Assembly: GCA_950075905.1 (NCBI GenBank) | Contig: CATMVR010000297.1 | Location: forward strand, 1-6,525 | From: an uncultured Persicitalea sp. | Lineage (GTDB): Bacteria; Bacteroidota; Bacteroidia; Cytophagales; Spirosomataceae | DNA length: 6,525 nt | Direction of reading: 5' to 3' | In this document: one piece after another, positions 1 to 5,685 of the stretch | Position numbering within the stretch: position 1 is the first letter of the stretch | Layout: every line of letters begins with the position of its first letter | The notes under the pieces: model-generated | What the model saw: only the letters and a program-made list of their open reading frames with translations | Databases searched by the model: none | Told to the model about the DNA's origin: nothing | Position numbers and translations under genes: made by a program

Positions 1-1633
1 CGAGGTAATCGTCGGCCAGAAAACCACGGACCCGCTGCTGAATAATCTCGCGGGCCAGCGGGGTATCTTCCGCAAACAGGCGGTGTATCAGCGTGTCGCG
101 GGCAATCAGCTCACTCGTTTCACTTAAAAGTAACTCGGCAAACGGATCGTTGTTGCTGATTACATGCCGGGCAAACTCCTTTTTGGTAAGCACATCCCTC
201 TTTTGCTCCTGGGTATCCACAATATAGGTTGCCAGTAGCGCGCAGGCCAGTGCACCCACCAGGTAGTATACAGTAGTAGGATAACGAAAACCATAGAACG
301 ACCGGGGCAGGTTGGTCAGGTAAAGTGTCAGGATGTACGCCATGTGCACCAGAAATACCCACGCAAACGAAATGCGCAGTAGCCATCCTGCCAGCGCAGC
401 CACAAGCAGGCTCACTGCCAATAGCCCGAGACCACGTGATAGTTGCGGATTGAGCCGGATGTACACACTCATGAGCAGATGCGTGATCAGAAAGTAGCTG
501 CACGAAAGGCACACAAACGCCAGAATGGCCGCAATTCTGGGTGTATCGAAGGTAATATTCTGCGTAATATCAAGTGTAAAGAAAGACTTTTCGTAAATGG
601 ACGAAAACTCGTTGTAACAGATGTAAAACGCTACGAACCCTACCAGCAACAGCAGGAAAGACAAAAGTACCTTGAAGGGCCTCTCGCTCCGGACAAGCTG
701 CCGGTAAGTAGGTGTACGGTAGTAGGTATTATTGACGTAAGCCAGCACAATCACGAAGCACAGGCAGTTGAGCAGCAAGTCGCCCAGAGAGGGGCTCAAA
801 AACGATATTTTGTAATGATGCGGGTCGAACAGCCTGCCCTTGGTAAGTGCGTACGGTATGGCAAAACGAAGCATCAGGCCCCGGGCTATCACAAAATAGA
901 CAACCAGGCAGGCAAACCTCATGCCAAACCGGTGGCGGTTGGCTGGCCGCCGTACCAGCAAAAAGACGTAGATACCCGCCAGCACAATGGCCAGAGATAT
1001 CAGAAGCAGCGTCTGAATCGGGATGGCACGGCTGTCGTACAGGTATTCCTCGGGTGGCACTACGTAGAACAACTCCTTCCCTGTCGGGTCTCTGATCACC
1101 GTGGCATCTCCGGTGAGGCTTTGGGAAAGCGCATCCGGTGTAGCCGGAAAAATGCGGGGATTGTACCCCTGATAGTGATCGTTCCCGGGATACTTTACCA
1201 TAGAGTAAAGCCGCACCAACGATACCATAACGTACCTGTCACCGCCAACCTCCTTCTCTTTTACCAGTTGAATAAATTTCCCCTGAGGGATAGTCAGCAC
1301 AAGTAAGTCCCGTTGCCTGTTGGGCAGCGCGCCAAAATCCAGCGCATAGCGATAATCAGACCACCATATAAGAGTCGAATCCTTGTACAAAAAATAAGGG
1401 TATTGCTCCTGCTCAGAAAAATCAGATAAGTAATTTTCGTCCGCATCAGGTATCGAAGTCAGCAACTTGTCCATGCGCTGTCTCGTTTTCTCTATTTCTC
1501 CCCATACGCTTTTCTGCACCAATCCCAGGTAGGTTTGGTCGGGCTTTGTTTCCCTCACTGTATAATAAAAACCTATTACCAGTGCCAATAGCGCTGCTAA
1601 GAGGAAAAAGTGCTTTTTCAGGAATTCAAACAC
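1..1633 (-). CDS. Multi-pass membrane sensor, probable histidine kinase N-terminus (partial)
   Basis: The minus-strand frame is open without a stop from 1633 to the left edge, giving 544 residues of an unfinished protein. Seen directly: a membrane segment at residues 9-24, a non-cytoplasmic region of about 180 residues (25-205) rich in aromatic residues, then about seven hydrophobic segments (roughly 207-227, 239-259, 285-300, 322-339, 367-388, 401-440 probably as two, 454-471), then a soluble region from 472 that holds the pattern FARHVISNNDPFAELLL. This layout matches large Bacteroidota membrane sensor kinases, in which that soluble part leads into PAS/HAMP-like and HisKA/HATPase domains. 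Those domains would lie beyond position 1, so the kinase call is inference. No ATG exists near the start. GTG at 1633 is chosen; TTG at 1657 would add eight residues (reading NAYHQSP before VFEFLKK) and is a real alternative. Neither has a clear ribosome binding site. It could instead be a non-kinase 7TM signalling protein. Confidence 0.7.
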   Translation of the reverse strand, partial: MFEFLKKHFFLLAALLALVIGFYYTVRETKPDQTYLGLVQKSVWGEIEKTRQRMDKLLTSIPDADENYLSDFSEQEQYPYFLYKDSTLIWWSDYRYALDFGALPNRQRDLLVLTIPQGKFIQLVKEKEVGGDRYVMVSLVRLYSMVKYPGNDHYQGYNPRIFPATPDALSQSLTGDATVIRDPTGKELFYVVPPEEYLYDSRAIPIQTLLLISLAIVLAGIYVFLLVRRPANRHRFGMRFACLVVYFVIARGLMLRFAIPYALTKGRLFDPHHYKISFLSPSLGDLLLNCLCFVIVLAYVNNTYYRTPTYRQLVRSERPFKVLLSFLLLLVGFVAFYICYNEFSSIYEKSFFTLDITQNITFDTPRIAAILAFVCLSCSYFLITHLLMSVYIRLNPQLSRGLGLLAVSLLVAALAGWLLRISFAWVFLVHMAYILTLYLTNLPRSFYGFRYPTTVYYLVGALACALLATYIVDTQEQKRDVLTKKEFARHVISNNDPFAELLLSETSELIARDTLIHRLFAEDTPLAREIIQQRVRGFLADDYL

Positions 1634-2011
1634 AGGACTTTGGTGATAGGCGTTCAATAGAGAAAGAGTACTTATTTTACAAGTTAGGGAATAAACGCAT
1701 AAATGCACGTGAGCCCCAACAGGTTTCAGTGTCTGTCAAAGCAAAAAAGTAGCCAGTTCGTCACGCCGTCTATTGCTTTTCCTCAATCGGGTAGTAAAAT
1801 TGCCCTTTGAATCATTTAAAGAAGGTAAAAGGTTGTTCATCAAGGTATAAGCATTGGTAAAGAAAGACAAGAATCAAGTTCGCAGGAACATTAACAATAT
1901 TCATACCACTTTCTGCGGCACGGTTCCCGTCGTTCATGAACTCATCTTTTACCGGTTGATAAACAGGTAGGAGTCGTGGAATTAATTTTTTTGGTAAAAA
2001 TCGGCCGGCAT
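1634..2011. other. Intergenic stretch without a convincing gene
   Basis: This stretch separates the membrane sensor from the IscA-like gene; both neighbours are on the minus strand. It is visibly richer in A+T than the flanking genes. The only sizeable small frame I found is a 41-codon ATG frame on the minus strand (1812-1937) with no ribosome binding site and no recognisable motif; I take it as chance. The promoter of the sensor gene should lie in the left part, but no good TTG/TAnnTTTG pair is visible. Just after the IscA-like stop codon the minus strand holds GCCGGC followed by a short T run, too weak to call a terminator. Confidence 0.6.
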
Positions 2012-2353
2012 TTACTGGCTTGCACCGGAGGCCTCACCAGTGGCAATGGTAAATCCACTTCCGTTTTCTCCCTCCTCGTAGTCGATGGTAGTACCCAGTA
2101 CATACATGAGATGGCGGTGGTCTATGATCACTTTAATGTTTTCTATCAGATACACCTGATCGTGTTCGGTGGGCGTGTCAAACCCCAGTAGAAAAGAAGC
2201 ACTGCACCCGCCCCCGCGCAACCCCACCCGCAGCCCGTAGGTGTCGGGAATTTTGTTGGCCGAGAGCGTCTCCCGGATTTCGGTCCGGGCCCGCTCCGAA
2301 ATATGAACCGGGGCTATCAAATCGTTGTTTACTTTTGGCAAATTGGTGGTCAT
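2012..2353 (-). CDS. HesB/IscA-family (A-type Fe-S carrier-like) protein lacking the C-terminal CxC
   Basis: A complete protein of 113 residues. Residues 14-104 follow the HesB/IscA fold: HISERARTEIRETL at the start, then GLRVGLRGGGCSASFLLGF (39-57), which carries the first conserved cysteine at C50, then MYVLGTTIDY (83-92) and GSGFTI (98-103). Family members carry [2Fe-2S] or iron to target apoproteins and normally bind it with three cysteines, one in the GGC loop and a CxC near the C-terminus. Here the chain ends in GEASGASQ with no CxC, and C50 is the only cysteine in the protein. Classical cluster transfer is therefore doubtful; a degenerate or structural role is possible. The ATG at 2353 is preceded by CGAGAC and no strong Shine-Dalgarno. 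It is transcribed divergently from the membrane protein gene at 2448. Family assignment is firm, function is not. Confidence 0.88.
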   Translation of the reverse strand: MTTNLPKVNNDLIAPVHISERARTEIRETLSANKIPDTYGLRVGLRGGGCSASFLLGFDTPTEHDQVYLIENIKVIIDHRHLMYVLGTTIDYEEGENGSGFTIATGEASGASQ

Positions 2354-2413
2354 GTCTCGTACGTACTTTTCTGTTCAGTGGTGAAATCCCTTTTTTACCG
2401 GCCGGGCATCCCA

Positions 2414-2421
2414 TAATTTTG
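2414..2421 (+). promoter_or_regulatory. Possible Bacteroidota -7 box (TAATTTTG)
   Basis: TAATTTTG matches the Bacteroidota -7 consensus TAnnTTTG exactly and lies 26 bases upstream of the ATG at 2448, inside the 94-base divergent spacer. No clear TTG -33 box is seen at the usual distance (a run of T lies there), so the call is tentative. No equally good box was found for the divergent gene on the minus strand. Confidence 0.35.
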
Positions 2422-2447
2422 CCGTTCTTTTCTACAAACAAACCTGT

Positions 2448-2966
2448 ATGGAATTATATTCATTGCTAACCATTGCCGCGGTGGCCGCCATAGTCACCTT
2501 CGGTATGTACATTACCCTTATCACCCTGGCCGACAAGATCTTTGAAAAGCAAAGGTGGGATATCCGGTCTAAAAATACGGAGATAATTCTTCCCCTCCGC
2601 CTGCAGGCCTATGAGCGCATGTGCCTCTTTCTGGAACGTATCACGCCCAATCAACTGCTTCTGCGAATGTCTGGTTCGGCGACCAATGCCCTCGAATTCC
2701 AGCAGATTTTGTTGCGTGAAATCCGGGAAGAATTTAACCATAACCTCGCCCAGCAGGTGTACATGAGCGACGACGCCTGGGAAAATATCAAAAAAGCAGT
2801 GAACGAGGTGCAGTCGCTGATCAATCAGGCGGCCAACGACGTACCCGCCGAGGCCCCGGCCAACGATCTCGCCAGGAAGATTTTCGAACGAGTCATCCAA
2901 CAGGATATACAACCCTGCACCTACGCGTTGAAAGTGGTGAAAGAAGAAATACAGAGGAATTTTTAA
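2448..2966 (+). CDS. Conserved single-pass membrane protein of unknown function (DUF7935-like)
   Basis: A complete 172-residue protein. One hydrophobic membrane segment lies at residues 5-28, followed by a positively charged stretch (KIFEKQRWDIRSKN), which suggests an N-terminal anchor with the rest in the cytoplasm. The remainder is predicted helical and mostly charged, with the recognisable block LPLRLQAYERMCLFLERITPNQLLLR (starting near residue 49), then REIREEFNHNLAQQVYMSDDAWENIK (90-115). I recall this pattern from short hypothetical proteins of Bacteroidota, now grouped as DUF7935; that name is from memory and was not searched. No catalytic motif is visible. The ATG lies directly after the membrane-proximal open frame begins and gives the family-like length. 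It sits 135 bases upstream of mutS2 on the same strand, so the two could share a transcript, but the repeat-rich spacer between them may separate them. No function is assigned. Confidence 0.85.
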   Translation: MELYSLLTIAAVAAIVTFGMYITLITLADKIFEKQRWDIRSKNTEIILPLRLQAYERMCLFLERITPNQLLLRMSGSATNALEFQQILLREIREEFNHNLAQQVYMSDDAWENIKKAVNEVQSLINQAANDVPAEAPANDLARKIFERVIQQDIQPCTYALKVVKEEIQRNF

Positions 2967-2970
2967 ATTT

Positions 2971-3002
2971 TGAATGAGTGATTGAGTGATTGAGTGATTG
3001 AT
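2971..3002 (+). repeat. Four tandem octamers, left arm of a large inverted repeat
   Basis: Four consecutive 8-base units: TGAATGAG, TGATTGAG, TGATTGAG, TGATTGAT. They begin four bases after the TAA stop of the upstream gene. Because the unit length is not a multiple of three, TGA falls in all three plus-strand frames, so no read-through translation can pass. The array is the reverse complement, with one mismatch in 32 bases, of units at 3055-3086. Confidence 0.95.
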
Positions 3003-3054
3003 AGAATAGAGTTTAGGAGTGAAAAGTGTGTTTTGCTTAAACTTCTGAACTTAC

Positions 3055-3094
3055 ATCAATCACTCAATCACTCATTCACTCATTCACTCATTCA
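3055..3094 (-). repeat. Five tandem octamers, right arm of the inverted repeat, next to the mutS2 start
   Basis: Read on the minus strand, 3094 to 3055 gives TGAATGAG three times, TGATTGAG, TGATTGAT: the same octamer family as 2971-3002 with one extra outer unit. On the plus strand it reads as ATCAATCA then CTCAATCA then three CTCATTCA units. It ends seven bases before the mutS2 ATG, so the arm covers the place where a ribosome would bind. The 52-base loop (3003-3054) can itself form a small stem between GTTTAGG (3011-3017) and CTTAAAC (3036-3042). There is no T run after the arm, so it does not look like a standard intrinsic terminator. Confidence 0.95.
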
Positions 3095-3101
3095 CAACTA
3101 A

Positions 3102-5510
3102 ATGCTATACCCCAATAACCTAGAACAAAAATTAGGCTTTGACCGCCTGCGTGAATGGCTAAAAGAGGCTTGCGTCAGCTCGCTGGGGCGGGCCTATGTG
3201 GATAAAATACGCTTTGCCGACAACTATGGCATGGTGGATAAACTGGTGCGGCAAACCGCCGAAATGAAGCACATTATGGAGTCGGGCGGGGAGTTTCCGG
3301 CCCAGAACTACCTCGATGCTACTCCCTACCTGCAGCGCGCCGCCATTGAAGGTACCATGCTACTTCAGGACGAGTTTTTCGACCTGAAAGTCTCGCTGGG
3401 TACCATCCGACTCTGTCTCCGTTTTTTTGAGAATCAGGAATCCGACAACTACCCCCTGCTGGGCGAGTACGCCAAAACCATTCGCGTAGAGCGCTCCGTC
3501 ACAGACGCCATCGACCGCATCATCGATGAGCGTGGACAGATTCGCGACAATGCCTCGCCCGAGCTGGTGCAAATTCGCCGGCAACTTATATCTGAGCAGG
3601 TAAATGTTCGCAAGCGCCTCGACAGCATGCTTCGTACCGCCAAAAACAGCGGCTGGATCGGCGACGATGTATCCCTTACCGTCCGCAACGGCCGCATGGT
3701 CATTCCCATTGCCGCCGAGCACAAACGGAAGTTCAAGGGTTTTATCCACGACGAATCGGCCACGGGGCAGACGGTATTCATTGAGCCCACCGACGTACTC
3801 GAAGCCAATAATGCCATTCGCGAGCTGGAATACGAGGAGCGCCGGGAGATCAACCGCATCCTGACCCGCCTTACGGATCAGCTCCGCCCCTACCTGCCCG
3901 AGCTGCACAAGGCCTACCAGTTTCTGGGGCTGATGGATTTTCTGCGGGCCAAGGCCAAACTGGCTTCGCAGATGAGCGCCATTAATCCAAAGTTTGAGAA
4001 CAAGACCTACATCGACTGGCGCGCGGCGAGGCACCCTATCCTGCACCTTTCGTTTCAGAAACAGGGCAAAAGTGTGGTACCCCTTAGCCTGGAACTTGAC
4101 GCCAAACAGCGCATTCTGATTATATCCGGTCCCAATGCCGGCGGAAAATCCGTATCGCTCAAAACCGTCGGGCTGATCCAGTACATGTACCAGTGCGGGC
4201 TGCTGGTACCTATGCAGGAAGGCTCCACGATGGGTATTTTTCAGAATATTTTTATTGATATTGGCGACGAGCAATCGCTCGAAAACGACCTGAGTACCTA
4301 CAGCTCGCACCTGACCAACATGCGGCACTTTCTGACGCTGGCCAATAAACGTACCCTCTTCCTGATCGATGAGTTTGGCACCGGTACCGAGCCAGGATTA
4401 GGTGGAGCCATTGCGGAGGCGATTCTCGAAAACCTCACCCGCTCGGGGGCGTACGGGGTCATCAACACCCACTATACCAACCTGAAAGTACTGGCCGATA
4501 AAACCGAAGGCCTCATCAACGGCGCCATGCGTTTTGACGGTGAGCATCTGGAACCCCTCTATCTGTTGGAAATCGGGCAGCCCGGAAGCTCGTTTGCCTT
4601 CGAGATAGCTTCTAAAATCGGCTTACCCAAAGAGGTGATTGAGCAGGCCAAGCAGAAGCTGGGAACGCAGCAAGTCAATTTTGAAAAACTTTTGAAAGAG
4701 CTCGACATCGAGCGGAGGGTGTTTGCCGAAAAAAACATGGAGTTAGGTATCAAGGAGCGTAAGCTGGCCCAGCAACTGGCCGAGTATACCGCCCTTAAAA
4801 CGACCCTCGATAACAACGAAAAGCGGATCGTGAACGAAGCCAAGCAGAAGGCCCGCACGCTGCTGGCCGACGCCAACCAACGCATCGAGAATACCATCCG
4901 GGAGATTAAGGAAAACAAGGCCGACCGGGAGAAAACCAAGCAGGTACGCACCAATCTGGAACAGTTTACCAAAAAAGAACTCAAACCCGAGGCCGTAGAA
5001 GACCTGGTGGATACCGAAGTGGAGTTTGAGGCGGAAGGCGGGGCCATCGAAGCTGGTAGCTACGTCCGGATTAAGGGGCAAACCGCCGTGGCCGAAGTAC
5101 TGACCATGAAAGGCAAAGATGCCGAAATCCGGATTGGCGACCTCAAATCGACCGTAAAGCTAAACCGTCTGGAAAAAGTATCTAACAAGACTTACCGGGA
5201 GGTAACGGGTGAAAAGAAAACCCGGGCCGTAACCGGCGGCGTGGATCTCAACGAACGGCACCTCAATTTTAGCTTCAACCTCGACATCCGCGGCAAGCGC
5301 GGCGAGGAGGCCCTGGGCGTTCTGGATCAGTTTATGGACAATGCCCTCATGCTGGGCTACGACGAGCTACGGGTAGTGCACGGCAAGGGCGACGGTATCC
5401 TGCGCACACTGGTACGTAATCATCTCCGTAGCTACAAGCAGGTAGCTGCCATGCAGGACGAGCACGCCGACCGCGGTGGCGCGGGCGTGACGATTGTGAA
5501 GATGAGGTAA
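3102..5510 (+). CDS. mutS2: MutS2 family ATPase / Smr endonuclease
   Basis: A complete 802-residue protein, usual length for Bacteroidota MutS2. Order of parts: helical core, lever and clamp regions at about 1-330; ABC-type MutS ATPase at about 335-520 with Walker A GPNAGGKS (343-350), signature STYSSHL (398-404), Walker B TLFLIDEF (418-425) followed by GTGTEP, and the THY switch (456-458); a charged coiled coil at about 520-625; a small beta/KOW-like part near 645-695; and a C-terminal Smr domain from about 720 with LDIR (727-730) and HGKGDGILR (760-768). All expected catalytic motifs are present. The MutS1 mismatch-reading N-terminal domain is absent, as normal for this family. Known members suppress recombination by acting on branched DNA (Helicobacter, Thermus) or bind collided ribosomes and split them (Bacillus); which applies here cannot be told. 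The ATG at 3102 is the first in the frame after the repeat spacer; only AACTAA precedes it, without a Shine-Dalgarno. Confidence 0.97.
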   Translation: MLYPNNLEQKLGFDRLREWLKEACVSSLGRAYVDKIRFADNYGMVDKLVRQTAEMKHIMESGGEFPAQNYLDATPYLQRAAIEGTMLLQDEFFDLKVSLGTIRLCLRFFENQESDNYPLLGEYAKTIRVERSVTDAIDRIIDERGQIRDNASPELVQIRRQLISEQVNVRKRLDSMLRTAKNSGWIGDDVSLTVRNGRMVIPIAAEHKRKFKGFIHDESATGQTVFIEPTDVLEANNAIRELEYEERREINRILTRLTDQLRPYLPELHKAYQFLGLMDFLRAKAKLASQMSAINPKFENKTYIDWRAARHPILHLSFQKQGKSVVPLSLELDAKQRILIISGPNAGGKSVSLKTVGLIQYMYQCGLLVPMQEGSTMGIFQNIFIDIGDEQSLENDLSTYSSHLTNMRHFLTLANKRTLFLIDEFGTGTEPGLGGAIAEAILENLTRSGAYGVINTHYTNLKVLADKTEGLINGAMRFDGEHLEPLYLLEIGQPGSSFAFEIASKIGLPKEVIEQAKQKLGTQQVNFEKLLKELDIERRVFAEKNMELGIKERKLAQQLAEYTALKTTLDNNEKRIVNEAKQKARTLLADANQRIENTIREIKENKADREKTKQVRTNLEQFTKKELKPEAVEDLVDTEVEFEAEGGAIEAGSYVRIKGQTAVAEVLTMKGKDAEIRIGDLKSTVKLNRLEKVSNKTYREVTGEKKTRAVTGGVDLNERHLNFSFNLDIRGKRGEEALGVLDQFMDNALMLGYDELRVVHGKGDGILRTLVRNHLRSYKQVAAMQDEHADRGGAGVTIVKMR

Positions 5511-5514
5511 ATGT

Positions 5515-5528
5515 GGCTATTGGCGGTC
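5515..5528 (+). repeat. 14-base repeat copy, left of the terminators
   Basis: GGCTATTGGCGGTC begins four bases after the mutS2 stop codon. The same 14-mer occurs twice in inverted orientation at 5656-5669 and 5670-5683. Extended to 19 bases (5515-5533 against 5651-5669) the inverted pair matches at 16 positions, and two of the three differences would still pair as G-U in RNA. Confidence 0.85.
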
Positions 5529-5546
5529 GGCTTCCTGCTACAAATT

Positions 5547-5600
5547 AAATAACCCGAAAGTAGCTCGCTGTCCGGCGTTTCTGCTTTCGGGTTATTTTTG
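5547..5600 (+). terminator. Rho-independent terminator of mutS2
   Basis: A perfect 14-base-pair stem, AAATAACCCGAAAG (5547-5560) with CTTTCGGGTTATTT (5584-5597), closes a 23-base loop and runs into a T-rich tail (TTATTTTTGTTTG) on the plus strand. It starts 36 bases after the mutS2 stop. The other strand also ends in a T-rich run, so it may act weakly in both directions. Confidence 0.9.
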
Positions 5601-5604
5601 TTTG

Positions 5605-5645
5605 AAAACAAAACTTCCCGAAAGTTTTAAAACTTTCGGGAAGTT
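5605..5645 (-). terminator. Palindromic terminator of the MFS transporter gene
   Basis: The arms AACTTCCCGAAAGTTTT (5612-5628) and its exact complement (5629-5645) form a perfect 34-base palindrome. On the minus strand it is followed by TTTTGTTTT (5613-5605), the T tail expected for transcription coming from the transporter gene that ends at 5686. It shares the stem core CCCGAAAG / CTTTCGGG with the terminator at 5547-5597. Confidence 0.88.
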
Positions 5646-5655
5646 AAAAAAGGCT

Positions 5656-5683
5656 GACTGCCAATAGCCGACAGCCAACAGCC
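5656..5683 (-). repeat. Two tandem 14-base repeat copies, right of the terminators
   Basis: On the minus strand 5683-5670 reads GGCTGTTGGCTGTC and 5669-5656 reads GGCTATTGGCAGTC; the two agree at 12 of 14 positions. They start two bases after the transporter stop codon and are inverted relative to the copy at 5515-5528. Confidence 0.82.
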
Positions 5684-5685
5684 CA

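Noticed and set aside
443..1306. Long plus-strand open frame (287 codons)
   Set aside because: It lies opposite the membrane sensor frame, which has clear membrane helices and runs unbroken for 544 codons; the plus-strand product is rich in Q, R and H with no motif, typical of a shadow frame.
1812..1937. 41-codon minus-strand frame beginning MNDGNRAAESG
   Set aside because: No ribosome binding site, no motif, short length and an AT-rich setting; chance is the simplest explanation.
2359..2366. GTACGTAC palindrome just upstream of the IscA-like start, as an operator
   Set aside because: An eight-base palindrome is expected by chance in a window of this size and no second copy or flanking symmetry supports it.
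2971..3094. CRISPR-like array
   Set aside because: The units are only eight bases, directly adjacent without spacers, and inverted between the two arms; no cas gene is present.
3360..4328. Long minus-strand open frame (322 codons) inside mutS2
   Set aside because: It is fully covered by the well-supported MutS2 frame including Walker A, and its product shows no domain.
5515..5683. Insertion sequence between mutS2 and the transporter
   Set aside because: No transposase and no target-site duplication visible; only short inverted repeats around terminators. A small non-coding element remains possible and is listed as a finding.
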